Source: Streptomyces cupreus | GTDB taxonomy: Bacteria; Actinomycetota; Actinomycetes; Streptomycetales; Streptomycetaceae | Reading direction: 5' to 3' | Assembly (NCBI RefSeq): GCF_014257025.1 | Contig: NZ_JACMSF010000017.1 | Coordinates: forward strand, 87,898 to 151,897 | Length of the DNA: 64,000 bases | Notes under the pieces: generated by a model | Databases searched by the model: none | The model's input: only the letters and a program-made list of their open reading frames with translations | What the model was told of the DNA's origin: nothing | Made by a program: the position numbers and the translations under genes | Shown: in pieces, positions 51,136 to 60,115 of the stretch | How positions within the stretch are numbered: position 1 is the stretch's first letter | Layout: each line of letters opens with the position of its first letter

Positions 51136-51969
51136 GTGCGTAACACCGCAAAGATCACCACCGCCGTCCTCGCCGCCGGAGCCCTCACCTTCGGGCTCAC
51201 CGCCTGCGGCTCCTCCGACAGCGACTCCGCCTCCGCCGACACCAGCGGACCGCTGGTCGTCGCCGCGAGCCCCGTCCCGCACGCCGAGATCCTCACCTAT
51301 GTCAAGGACAACCTGGCGAAGGACGCGGGACTCGACCTGGAGGTCAAGGAGTTCACCGACTACGTCACGCCGAACACGGCGACGGAGGACGGATCGGTCG
51401 GCGCCAACTACTTCCAGAACCAGCCGTACCTCGACGACTTCAACAAGAAGAACGGCACCCACATCGTGCCCGTCGTCACGGTCCACCTGGAGCCGCTCGG
51501 CCTCTACTCCAACAAGGTCAAGAGCGCCGACGACCTCAAGAGCGGTGCGACCGTCGCCGTCCCCAACGACACCGTGAACGAGGCGCGCGCCCTGAAGCTG
51601 CTCGCCGACAACGGGATCATCACCCTCAAGGACGGCGTCGGCAACGAAGCGACCCCCTCGGACATCGTCAAGAACCCCAAGAACCTCAAGTTCAAGGAGC
51701 TGGAGGCGGCCCAGACCCCGCGCTCCCTGAACGACGTCGACGCCGCGGTCATCAACGGCAACTACGCCATCGAGGCCGACCTCAAGCCCGCCGACGACGC
51801 CCTGGTCCTGGAGTCCGCCACGGACAACCCGTACGGCAACTTCCTCGCCGTGAAGGAAGGCAACGAGGACGACCCGCGCGTGAAGAAGCTCGCGAAGCTC
51901 CTGACCTCCCCCGAGGTCAAGAAGTTCATCGAGGACAAGTACGCCGGTTCCGTCATCGCCACCTTCTGA
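51136..51969 (+). CDS. metQ: Methionine-binding lipoprotein
   Basis: The 277-residue lipoprotein has a signal with the lipobox LTACGSS (Cys near residue 24). The mature part is the NlpA/MetQ fold: PLVVAASPVPHAEILTYVKD, EVKEFTDYVTPNTATEDGSV, GANYFQNQPYLDDFN and NGNYAIEADLKPADDALVLE. It captures methionine at the outside of the membrane. The GTG start at 51136 follows AGGAAAGG. A very strong terminator closes the operon. Confidence 0.93.
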   Translation: MRNTAKITTAVLAAGALTFGLTACGSSDSDSASADTSGPLVVAASPVPHAEILTYVKDNLAKDAGLDLEVKEFTDYVTPNTATEDGSVGANYFQNQPYLDDFNKKNGTHIVPVVTVHLEPLGLYSNKVKSADDLKSGATVAVPNDTVNEARALKLLADNGIITLKDGVGNEATPSDIVKNPKNLKFKELEAAQTPRSLNDVDAAVINGNYAIEADLKPADDALVLESATDNPYGNFLAVKEGNEDDPRVKKLAKLLTSPEVKKFIEDKYAGSVIATF

Positions 51970-51975
51970 CGGATC

Positions 51976-52015
51976 CCGAACCGCACCACGGGGAGGACCC
52001 CGTGGTGCGGTTCGG
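51976..52015 (+). terminator. metNIQ terminator
   Basis: An 18-bp perfect stem centred on a 4-base loop (core ACCGCACCACGGGG against CCCCGTGGTGCGGT) starts just after metQ. Confidence 0.9.
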
Positions 52016-52080
52016 TGCTTTCATGCTGCATGCTGGGCAGTTCAGCAGGCCTGACGTTTTCGAAGGTTACGGAGCGGCGC

Positions 52081-52719
52081 ATGACGAGCACCTTCCCCAA
52101 CATCTCCATCAGCACGGAGCGGTTGGTGCTGCGTCCCCTCGACGAGGACGACGTGCCCGCCCTGACCGAGATGATGAACGACGAGCAGGTCGGCGCCTGG
52201 ACCGACGTCCCGCAGCCCTTCACCGCGGCGGGCGCCCGCAGTTGGATCACCGGGTACGCGCCCGCCGAACGGGAGGCGGGCCGCGGACTCGACCTCGCCG
52301 TCACCGAGTTCCTCACCCAGCGCCTGGTCGGCATCGTCCAGCTCGGCAAGACCAACTGGCATGTCCGCTCAACCGAGTTGTCGTACATCATCGCCCCCTG
52401 GGCCCGCGGCGAGGGCTACGCCTCCGAGGCCGCCCTCGCCACCGCCCAATGGCTGTTCGGCGACCAGAAGTTCGAGCGCATCGAGCTGCGCACGGCCGCC
52501 GACAACACCGCATCCCAGCAGGTCGCCCAGAAGATCGGCTGCATCAGCGAGGGCGTCCTGCGCAACGCCTGCATAGCGCACGTGCGCACCGACGACGGCA
52601 CCTGGACCGACGTGCGCACCGACTACATCGTCTGGAGCCTGCTGCCGGAGGACCTGGAGGGCGCGGCGGAGCAGCTGGCCGACTCCGCCGGATTCACGTC
52701 GTACTCCGACTGGAACTGA
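52081..52719 (+). CDS. GNAT N-acetyltransferase (RimJ/RimL type)
   Basis: The 212-residue protein matches the RimJ/RimL-like class: ISTERLVLRPLDEDDVPALT at the N-terminus, ELSYIIAPWARGEGYASEAA (acetyl-CoA loop) and RIELRTAADNTASQQVAQKI. These enzymes often acetylate protein N-termini or small molecules. It stands alone behind the metNIQ terminator. Substrate unknown. Confidence 0.9.
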   Translation: MTSTFPNISISTERLVLRPLDEDDVPALTEMMNDEQVGAWTDVPQPFTAAGARSWITGYAPAEREAGRGLDLAVTEFLTQRLVGIVQLGKTNWHVRSTELSYIIAPWARGEGYASEAALATAQWLFGDQKFERIELRTAADNTASQQVAQKIGCISEGVLRNACIAHVRTDDGTWTDVRTDYIVWSLLPEDLEGAAEQLADSAGFTSYSDWN

Positions 52720-52787
52720 CCCCGGCCGACCGGGATACCCTCAGGCTGCCCCGTCCACCTGCGTAAACCCCCTGGAGACTGACGACG

Positions 52788-53999
52788 ATGGCCGACCGGG
52801 TCACGGTGATCGGCTGGGACGGCTCGCCGCTGACCGCCGCGGCACGCGCCGCCCTCGGCGCCGCCACGCTGGTGGCCGGCGCCGCGCACCATCTGGCACT
52901 GCCCGAGGTGCCCCCCGCGGCCGAGCGCATCCGCCTCGGCAGCGTCGCCCTCGCCGCCCGCCGGATCGCCGGCCATCGCGGCACGGCGGTCGTCCTCGCC
53001 GACGGCGATCCCGGCTTCTTCGGAGTCGTACGGACCCTGCGCGCGCCCGAGTTCGGCCTGGAGGTCGAGGTCGTCCCCGCCGTCTCCTCGGTCGCCACCG
53101 CCTTCGCCCGCGCCGGTATGCCCTGGGACGACGCACAGGTGGTCGTCGCACACCGTCGCACCCTGCGACGCGCGGTGAATGTGTGCCGCGCCCACACCAA
53201 GGTCGCCGTCCTCACCTCACCCGGCGCGGGACCCGCCGAACTCGGACTGCTCCTGGAGGGCGTCCACCGCACCTTCGTCATCTGCGAGGAACTCGGCACC
53301 GAACGCGAACAGGTCACCGTCGTCACCTCCGACAAGGCCGCCGACCACACCTGGCGCGACCCGAACGTCGTCATCGTCATCGGCGGCCCGGCCGGGGTCG
53401 CGCAGGGCGGCGGCTGGATCGCGGGCCGCGACCCGTCGGCCACCCCGCGCGGCTGGACCCTGCCCGCCGAGTCCTACGGCGGACTCATGGGCGAGGGCGA
53501 GCTGGAACCACTGCGCGCGGCCCAACTCGCCCGGCTCGGCCCGCGCGTGGGGGACCTGGTGTGGGACATCGGCTGCGGCAGCGGTGCCTTCGCCACCGAG
53601 GCCGCCCGGGCCGGGGCCGCCGTCATCGCCGTCGACAGCGACCCACGGGCCTGCGAACGCACCGAGTCCAACGCCCGCGCCCTCGGCGTCCAGCTCCAGG
53701 TCGTGCACGGCACCGCCCCGCACGTCCTGGAGAACCTGCCCGAACCCGACGTCGTACGCGTCGGCGGCGGGGGAGCGGCGGTCGTCTCCGCGGTCGCCGA
53801 CCGCCGACCGCAGCGCATCGTCACCCACGCGGCCACCCGCGACGAGGCCGAACTCATCGGCCGCGACCTGACCGAACACGGCTACCGGGTCGAGTGCGCC
53901 CTGCTCCAGTCCGTCGAACTCGACACGCGGGCCTGGACGGAGCGGGAACGGAGCGTCGCGTTCCTGCTCAGCGGCCTGTTGCCGGACCGGACGGGCTGA
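52788..53999 (+). CDS. cobL: Precorrin-6Y C5,15-methyltransferase (CbiE-CbiT fusion)
   Basis: The 403-residue protein fuses a tetrapyrrole methylase domain (residues 1-about 200: VTVIGWDGSPLTAAARAALG, VVLADGDPGFFGVV, VVPAVSSVATAFARAGMPWD) to a Rossmann methyltransferase (from about 235: VWDIGCGSGAFATEAARAGA, VIAVDSDPRACERTESNA). This is the CobL/CbiET arrangement, which methylates C5 and C15 and decarboxylates the ring in cobalamin synthesis. Two more corrin genes follow. Other corrin-ring genes are not in the window. Confidence 0.9.
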   Translation: MADRVTVIGWDGSPLTAAARAALGAATLVAGAAHHLALPEVPPAAERIRLGSVALAARRIAGHRGTAVVLADGDPGFFGVVRTLRAPEFGLEVEVVPAVSSVATAFARAGMPWDDAQVVVAHRRTLRRAVNVCRAHTKVAVLTSPGAGPAELGLLLEGVHRTFVICEELGTEREQVTVVTSDKAADHTWRDPNVVIVIGGPAGVAQGGGWIAGRDPSATPRGWTLPAESYGGLMGEGELEPLRAAQLARLGPRVGDLVWDIGCGSGAFATEAARAGAAVIAVDSDPRACERTESNARALGVQLQVVHGTAPHVLENLPEPDVVRVGGGGAAVVSAVADRRPQRIVTHAATRDEAELIGRDLTEHGYRVECALLQSVELDTRAWTERERSVAFLLSGLLPDRTG

Positions 54000-54365
54000 C
54001 CCCGATCCCGTCCCCGTGATCCTGTTGTCGTACCGGTCGCGGTAGGCTGGCCGATCGTTGCACCGCACTCGGACGCCCGACGCTTCGTCGGTCAATGTCC
54101 GGAAAACCCGCCCGTTTTGGGGGGAGTGTGGTACGGCAGAACCGGAGGACGCGCAACGTGGCGCAGTCCACAGCGGGATCGTCGCGGATGAAGCTGTCGT
54201 GACGGGGGAACGGCCGCGACAATGCCAGTTAATGGCTTTGTCGTCTTTGTGGGCGGGTCGTTCGTGCCGCTGGGCACACACGCTCGTTCTTCACTGTGGA
54301 GCGGTCGGTGCGCCGCTCCGGGTGAGCTGGTCGTAGAAGCACTAACCGATGGGCGAGGGGTACGC
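54000..54365 (+). other. 366-base gap with leader-like features before bluB-cobT
   Basis: A -10-like TAGGCT lies at 54043-54048. Short stems follow (CCGACG/CGTCGG near 54085; GTCGCGG 54181-54187 with CCGCGAC 54214-54220). A 14-codon ORF from GTG 54158 to TGA 54202 has GGAGG 9 bases upstream (reading VAQSTAGSSRMKLS). I see no B12-box consensus, so no cobalamin riboswitch call is made. Confidence 0.4.
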
Positions 54366-57300
54366 ATGACCGACACCGGCCAGGTCCCGGGCGAGGGACT
54401 GCCGGAGAACGCAGGCATGGTGGAGCAGCCGGGCGTCCCCGCGCCCGGTGCGTACACCTACCTCTCCGAGACCACCGCCGAGGACGAAGACCTGTTGCTG
54501 CTGCCCGGCGCCCAGAGCGCTTGGGGCAACGAGGTCGCTCCGCCCGCGCCGGAACCGGTCGTGGAGGCCCTGCACGAACCCGGTGCGCACGAGATGTCCG
54601 GCCGTGACAGCGGCTCGGTCGACCTGAGCGCGGTCCGTATGCCGGGTCCGGCGCCGGTGCCGCCGACGACCCCGCGGCGCCCGCTGCACCTCGGCCCGCC
54701 GACCCCCGACGCCTCCGCAAGCCCGGTCCGCTCCCTGGCCGACCGCGGCGCGGTGGGCGCCCCGCCGGTACGGCAGCCGGGTCCGCCCACGGCAGGTCCG
54801 GAGTACCTCGACATCCCGCAGCCCCAGCCGGCGGCGCCCTGGGGTACCCCGATGCCGTCGCCCGCTCCCGCCGCTGCCGCGCCGATGAGCGCGGAGGTGG
54901 CGGCTGCCGAAACGGTTGTTCCGCCGATCGCACCGGCGCCTGAGCCTTCCGACCCGGCCCAGGCGGCCATGGCTCGGCTCGCCACGGAGGCGGTCGCCGT
55001 AGCGCAGGAACCGCAGGGGCACGAGACGGCGCCGGTGCCCGCGCCGGAGGAGGCTTCCGTACCTGCCCAGCAGTTCCCGGTGTCCGGGGGCGCGGACGCC
55101 TCGGGCGTCGGTTCCGGGGACGTCCCGGTTGTGGAGCCGGTCGCTGAAGCGGTGCCGGTCGCCGAACCGGTGGCGGTGCCCGAGGTCGCGCAGGACGCCG
55201 AGGCGGCTGCGCCTGTGGAGGTTCAGGCCGCCGAGGCTGTTCAGGCCCCTGCTGCCGAGGCCGTGGTGCATGAGGCAGCGGTGCCCGAGGCCGTCGTACA
55301 AGAAGCCGCCGTTCCCGACGCTGTCGTACCCGAGCCGGAGCCCGTCACGGTCCCGGAGCCCGTCGCGGTCCCGGAGCCGCCCGCGCCCGAGGCCGAGGCG
55401 CCGGAGGCTGCGGTGGTCGTCGAGCCCGCCGTACCGGACGCGCCGCAGGTCGTCGAGGTGCCCGAGGCCGTCGTGCACGAGCCCGCCGAGGCACCCGTGG
55501 CAGTCGAGCCCGAGCCGGTCGCGGCCGTGGCCGAGGAACCGCCCGCGCCCGAGGAACCGCAGGCCGCCATGGCGCCCGCGCCCGAGGCCCCGCAGACCGA
55601 ACCGGCGCCCGCGCCCGCGGAATCCACCGCCTACGTGGAAGCCCCCGCCGAGCCCCCGGCCGAGCCCGCCGCCCCCGTCGTAGCAGAGGCACCCGCCATC
55701 ACCCCCGAGCCCGCCCCGCAGCCCGAGCCCGTCGAGGCGCAGCCCGTGCCCCTGGCCGTCGAGCCGGAGGCCCCCGCGCCCCAGCCGTACGTCGCCGACC
55801 CGGCCGGGCCCCAGCTTCAGACGCCGGCGGCCGGTGTGCCGATGGAGCCCCGGCCGGAGCAGCCGCTCGGGCAGTTCGTGCCGGTGGAGGGCCAGGTGCC
55901 GACCACCCCGCACCTCGCGCCCACCCCGCCGCAGCCGATCGTCCTGCCCACCGAGGAGGCACCCGCGGTCCCCGCACCGCGCGCGGGCGACCCCGAACTC
56001 GTACAGCACGCGGAGGACCTGGACACCAGGGCCGCCGACCAGGAGGAGAGCACGGCCCCCGTGGCAGAAGCACGACAGCCCACCGGCCCGGCCGCGCCCG
56101 CCTACGAGGACGCCGAGCGCGAGGCCGTGCTGAAGGTCATGCGCGAGCGCCGTGACATCCGCAACGGCTTCCGCAGCGACCCCATCCCGCACGAGGTGCT
56201 GCTCCGCGTCCTGGAAGCGGCTCACACCGCCCCGTCCGTCGGCCACTCGCAGCCCTGGGACTTCGTCGTCATCCGCTCCGCCGAGACCCGGCGCACGATG
56301 CACGAGCTGGCGATGCGCCAGCGCGACGCCTACGCCAAGTCGCTGCCCAAGGGCCGGGCGAAGCAGTTCAAGGAACTGAAGATCGAGGCCATCCTCGACA
56401 CCCCGGTGAACATCGTGGTCACCGCCGACCCGACCCGCGGCGGCCGCCACACCCTCGGCCGCCACACGCAGCCGCAGATGGCGCCGTACTCCTCCGCCCT
56501 CGCCGTCGAGAACCTCTGGCTCGCCGCCCGCGCCGAGGGCCTCGGCGTCGGCTGGGTCAGCTTCTTCGACGAGCGCGAGATGGTCCGCACCCTCGGCCTG
56601 CCCGAGCACCTGGAGGTCGTGGCCTACCTGTGCGTCGGGTACGTCGACGAGTTCCCCGATGAGCCCGAGCTGATGCAGGCGGGCTGGTCCAAGCGCCGCC
56701 CGCTGTCCTGGGTGGTCCACGAGGAGACGTACGGCCGTCGCGCCCTGCCCGGCGAGGACCCGCACGACCTGCTCGCCGAGACCGTCGCCCAGATCCGCCC
56801 GCTGGACGCCAAGGCGCTAGGTGAGGCCTGGGAGCGGCAGAAGCGGATGACCAAGCCGGCCGGCGCGCTCGGCATGCTGGAGATCATCTCCGCCCAGCTG
56901 TCCGGCCTGTCCCGGCAGTGCCCGCCGCCGATCCCGGAGCCCGCGGCCGTCGCGATCTTCGCGGGCGACCACGGCGTGCACGCCCAGGGCGTGACCCCCT
57001 GGCCGCAGGAGGTGACGGCCCAGATGGTCGCCAACTTCCTCGGCGGGGGAGCGGTGTGCAACGCCTTCGCCGGCCAGGTGGGCGCGGAGGTGTGCGTGGT
57101 GGACGTGGGCGTGGCCGCCGACCTGCCCGCCACCCCCGGCCTCCTGCCCCGCAAGGTCCGCGCGGGCACGTCCGACATGACCACCGGCGCTGCGATGACC
57201 CGCGAGGAGTGCAAGCAGGCCATCGAGGTCGGCATCGAGACGGCCCGCGACCTGGTGGCGGCCGGCAACAAGGCCCTGCTGACCGGTGAGATGGGCATCG

Positions 57301-57818
57301 CGAACACGACCGCGTCCGCCGCCCTGATCTCGGTCTTCACCGGCGCCGACCCGGCCGAGGTGACCGGCCGCGGCACCGGCATCAACGACGAGACCCTGGC
57401 CCGCAAGACCGAGGTCGTCCGCCGCGCCCTCGAACTCCATCAGCCGGACCCGGCCGACCCCATCGGCGTTCTCGCCGCGATCGGCGGCTTCGAACACGCC
57501 GCGATGGTGGGCCTGCTGCTGGGCGGCGCGTCCCTGCGTACGCCGGTGATCCTGGACGGCGTCAGCGCGGGCGCCGCGGCCCTGGTCGCCCGCGCGATCG
57601 CCCCCGAGGTCCTCGCGGCCTGCATCGCGGGCCACCGCAGCGCGGAACCGGGCCACGTGGCAGCCCTGAACAAGCTCGGCCTGCGCCCCCTGGTCGACCT
57701 GGACCTCCGCCTCGGCGAGGGCACGGGCGCCCTCCTGGCCCTGCCCCTGGTCCAGAGCACGGCGAGAGCGATGCACGAAGTGGCGACGTTCGACTCGGCG
57801 GGGGTCACCGAGAAGTAG
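54366..57818 (+). CDS. cobT: BluB-CobT fusion with a long disordered N-terminus
   Basis: The 1150-residue protein has three parts. Residues 1-about 575 are Pro, Ala, Val and Glu rich with no fold visible. Residues about 580-795 are a BluB flavin destructase domain (ERRDIRNGFRSDPIPHEVLL, TAPSVGHSQPWDFVV, GLGVGWVSFFDEREMVRTL), which makes dimethylbenzimidazole from FMN. Residues about 800-1150 are CobT, which attaches ribose phosphate to that base; its conserved Glu residues are Glu975 in GEMGIANTT and Glu1118 in LGEGTGA. One chain thus makes and activates the lower ligand of cobalamin. ATG 54366 is behind GAGGGG; upstream in-frame starts lack support. Confidence 0.9.
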   Translation: MTDTGQVPGEGLPENAGMVEQPGVPAPGAYTYLSETTAEDEDLLLLPGAQSAWGNEVAPPAPEPVVEALHEPGAHEMSGRDSGSVDLSAVRMPGPAPVPPTTPRRPLHLGPPTPDASASPVRSLADRGAVGAPPVRQPGPPTAGPEYLDIPQPQPAAPWGTPMPSPAPAAAAPMSAEVAAAETVVPPIAPAPEPSDPAQAAMARLATEAVAVAQEPQGHETAPVPAPEEASVPAQQFPVSGGADASGVGSGDVPVVEPVAEAVPVAEPVAVPEVAQDAEAAAPVEVQAAEAVQAPAAEAVVHEAAVPEAVVQEAAVPDAVVPEPEPVTVPEPVAVPEPPAPEAEAPEAAVVVEPAVPDAPQVVEVPEAVVHEPAEAPVAVEPEPVAAVAEEPPAPEEPQAAMAPAPEAPQTEPAPAPAESTAYVEAPAEPPAEPAAPVVAEAPAITPEPAPQPEPVEAQPVPLAVEPEAPAPQPYVADPAGPQLQTPAAGVPMEPRPEQPLGQFVPVEGQVPTTPHLAPTPPQPIVLPTEEAPAVPAPRAGDPELVQHAEDLDTRAADQEESTAPVAEARQPTGPAAPAYEDAEREAVLKVMRERRDIRNGFRSDPIPHEVLLRVLEAAHTAPSVGHSQPWDFVVIRSAETRRTMHELAMRQRDAYAKSLPKGRAKQFKELKIEAILDTPVNIVVTADPTRGGRHTLGRHTQPQMAPYSSALAVENLWLAARAEGLGVGWVSFFDEREMVRTLGLPEHLEVVAYLCVGYVDEFPDEPELMQAGWSKRRPLSWVVHEETYGRRALPGEDPHDLLAETVAQIRPLDAKALGEAWERQKRMTKPAGALGMLEIISAQLSGLSRQCPPPIPEPAAVAIFAGDHGVHAQGVTPWPQEVTAQMVANFLGGGAVCNAFAGQVGAEVCVVDVGVAADLPATPGLLPRKVRAGTSDMTTGAAMTREECKQAIEVGIETARDLVAAGNKALLTGEMGIANTTASAALISVFTGADPAEVTGRGTGINDETLARKTEVVRRALELHQPDPADPIGVLAAIGGFEHAAMVGLLLGGASLRTPVILDGVSAGAAALVARAIAPEVLAACIAGHRSAEPGHVAALNKLGLRPLVDLDLRLGEGTGALLALPLVQSTARAMHEVATFDSAGVTEK

Positions 57819-57865
57819 GCCGCGCACGTTCGGGGGGCCGGGGGCAGAGCCCCGGTTTCGGGAAG

Positions 57866-57898
57866 GGGCGGGCTGGGGGAAGGAAACCCCACCCGCCC
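57866..57898 (+). terminator. Terminator after bluB-cobT
   Basis: GGGCGGG-C-TGGGG (57866-57878) pairs with CCCCACCCGCCC (57887-57898) with one bulge. A smaller stem CCGGGG/CCCCGG lies before it at 57838-57855. The text GGTTTCGGGAAGGGGCGGG between them resembles an intergenic sequence I believe recurs in Streptomyces genomes; that is from memory, not shown here. Confidence 0.7.
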
Positions 57899-57999
57899 GA
57901 GCCACCCACTGGACGCGCGCCGTAAAATCCGCACGTCAGGGCCGCTTCAATGCCGCAGCACGCCCGCCGCACCGCCGCCTGTCCGAGGAGCGCACCCTC

Positions 58000-59232
58000 A
58001 TGGCCGAAAACCCCGCCTACCCCGTAGGCCTCCGCCTCACCGGCCGCCGTGTCGTCGTCCTCGGCGGCGGCCAGGTCGCCCAGCGCCGCCTCCCCGCCCT
58101 CATCGCGGCCGGCGCCGACATCCACCTCGTATCCCCGAATGTGACCCCTTCCGTCGAAGCCATGGCGGACGCGGGCGAGATCACCTGGCAGCGGCGCCGA
58201 TACCAGAACGGCGACCTCGCGGACGCCTGGTACGCCCTGATCGCCACCGGCGACACGGAAGCGAACGCCCAGGCCTCCGCCGAAGCCGAGCGGCACCGCG
58301 TCTGGTGCGTCCGCTCCGACGACGCCGAAGCCGCCACCGCCTGGACCCCGGCCACGGGAACCAGCGAGGGCGTCACCGTCGCGATCCTCACCACCGACAC
58401 CAAGTCCCGCGACCCCCGCCACACCGCCGCCATCCGCGACGCGGTCGTCGAGGGCCTGCGCGACGGCACCCTCGTCGCCCCCCACCACCGCACCCGCACC
58501 CCCGGCGTCGCCCTGGTCGGCGGCGGCCCCGGCGACCCGGACCTGATCACCGTCCGCGGCCGCCGTCTGCTCGCCGAGGCCGACGTGGTCATCACCGACC
58601 ACCTGGGCCCGCGCGACCTCCTCGCGGAACTGCCGTCCAGCGTCGAGGTCATCGACGCGGCGAAGCTGCCGTACGGCCGTTTCATGGCCCAGGAGGCCAT
58701 CAACAACGCCCTGATCGAGCACGCCAAGCAGGGCAAGTCGGTCGTACGTCTCAAGGGCGGCGACCCTTATGTCTACGGCCGCGGCATGGAGGAGTTCCAG
58801 GCGCTGGCCGAGGCCGGCATCCCGTGCACGGTCGTGCCCGGCATCTCCAGCTCGATCTCGGTGCCGGGCGCCGCGGGCATCCCGGTCACCCACCGAGGCG
58901 TGGCCCACGAGTTCACGGTGGTCAGCGGTCACATCGCGCCCGACGACGCGCGCTCCCTGGTCGACTGGCCGTCCCTCGCCAAGCTGACCGGCACGCTGGT
59001 GATCCTCATGGGCGTCGGCACCATCGGAAAGGTCGCCGAGACGCTCATCGCGCACGGCAAGTCCCCGGACACGCCCGTCGCCCTGATCCAGGAGGGCACC
59101 ACCGCCGCCCAGCGCCGCGTGGACGCGACCCTCGCGACGGCCGCCGAGGCCGTCGTCGCGCAGGAGGTCAAGCCGCCGGCGGTCATCGTCATCGGCGAGG
59201 TCGTCAAGGTCGGCCCGACGACTTTGGCGTAA
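58000..59232 (+). CDS. cobA: Uroporphyrinogen-III C-methyltransferase with precorrin-2 dehydrogenase domain (CysG type)
   Basis: The 410-residue protein has an N-terminal NAD-binding siroheme-synthase domain (VGLRLTGRRVVVLGGGQVAQ, RRLPALIAAGADIHLVSPNV; residues 1-about 150) and a C-terminal SUMT domain (ALVGGGPGDPDLITVRGRRL, VRLKGGDPYVYGRGMEEFQAL, TVVPGISSSISVPGAAGIPV). It makes precorrin-2 for cobalamin and, if the first domain is active, sirohydrochlorin for siroheme. The ATG is at 58000 behind GAGGAGCG. Confidence 0.93.
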   Translation: MAENPAYPVGLRLTGRRVVVLGGGQVAQRRLPALIAAGADIHLVSPNVTPSVEAMADAGEITWQRRRYQNGDLADAWYALIATGDTEANAQASAEAERHRVWCVRSDDAEAATAWTPATGTSEGVTVAILTTDTKSRDPRHTAAIRDAVVEGLRDGTLVAPHHRTRTPGVALVGGGPGDPDLITVRGRRLLAEADVVITDHLGPRDLLAELPSSVEVIDAAKLPYGRFMAQEAINNALIEHAKQGKSVVRLKGGDPYVYGRGMEEFQALAEAGIPCTVVPGISSSISVPGAAGIPVTHRGVAHEFTVVSGHIAPDDARSLVDWPSLAKLTGTLVILMGVGTIGKVAETLIAHGKSPDTPVALIQEGTTAAQRRVDATLATAAEAVVAQEVKPPAVIVIGEVVKVGPTTLA

Positions 59233-59296
59233 CCCGAGGTAACTCACTCTCTCCCGAGCCGTTGGCACCGCACGCACGACAAGGCAGTATCACCCT

Positions 59297-60115
59297 GTGG
59301 CCGATCTCATCACCGTCGAGGACCCCGACGACCCGCGCCTGCGCGACTACACGGGCCTGACCGACGTAGAACTGCGCCGCAAGCGCGAGCCCGCCGAGGG
59401 CCTTTTCATCGCCGAGGGCGAGAAGGTCATCAGAAGGGCCAAGGACGCCGGCTACGAGATGCGCTCGATGCTGCTGTCCGCGAAATGGGTCGATGTCATG
59501 CGCGACGTCATCGACGAACTCCCGGCCCCCGTCTACGCGGTCAGCCCGGAGCTCGCCGAACAGGTCACCGGCTACCACGTGCACCGAGGCGCACTGGCCT
59601 CCATGCAGCGCAAGCCCCTGCCCACGGCGGCCGACCTGCTCCAGACCGCCCGCCGGGTGGTGGTCATGGAGTCGGTCAACGACCACACCAACATCGGCGC
59701 GATCTTCCGCTCGGCGGCGGCGCTCGGCATGGACGCGGTCCTGCTGTCCCCGGACTGCGCGGACCCGCTGTACCGCCGCAGCGTGAAGGTCTCGATGGGC
59801 GCGGTCTTCTCTGTCCCGTACGCCCGTCTGGAGACCTGGCCCAAGGGCCTGGAGTCGGTCCGCGAGGCCGGCTTCACCCTGCTCGCCCTCACCCCGGACG
59901 AGAAGGCCAAGTCCCTCGACGAGGCCGCCCCGCACAGGATGGACCGGGTCGCCCTGATGCTCGGCGCCGAGGGCGACGGCCTGTCCCGCCAGGCCCTGGT
60001 CGCCGCGGACGAATGGGTCCGCATCCCCATGGCCCACGGCGTCGACTCCCTCAACGTGGGCGCGGCGGCCGCGGTCGCCTTCTACGCGGTGGCGACGGGC
60101 CGCCCGGGAGCCTGA
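59297..60115 (+). CDS. TrmH-family RNA methyltransferase
   Basis: The 272-residue protein has an N-terminal substrate domain (LRRKREPAEGLFIAEGEKVI) and a SpoU domain: VVMESVNDHTNIGAIFRSAA, ALMLGAEGDGLSRQAL and VRIPMAHGVDSLNVGAAAAV. It should methylate a ribose in tRNA or rRNA. It is a different subgroup from the gene at 8090. GTG 59297 is the start. It converges with the kinase gene with no gap. Confidence 0.9.
   Translation: MADLITVEDPDDPRLRDYTGLTDVELRRKREPAEGLFIAEGEKVIRRAKDAGYEMRSMLLSAKWVDVMRDVIDELPAPVYAVSPELAEQVTGYHVHRGALASMQRKPLPTAADLLQTARRVVVMESVNDHTNIGAIFRSAAALGMDAVLLSPDCADPLYRRSVKVSMGAVFSVPYARLETWPKGLESVREAGFTLLALTPDEKAKSLDEAAPHRMDRVALMLGAEGDGLSRQALVAADEWVRIPMAHGVDSLNVGAAAAVAFYAVATGRPGA

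Noticed and set aside
54342..56765. Long minus-strand open frame rich in Gly, Arg and Leu opposite the repetitive part of the BluB-CobT gene
   Set aside because: It is the complement of a Pro/Ala/Glu/Val-rich coding region and has no ribosome site or motif.
57838..57855. CCGGGG/CCCCGG hairpin as an independent terminator
   Set aside because: The 6-bp stem is weaker than the larger stem 11 bases downstream, so it was only noted with that terminator.
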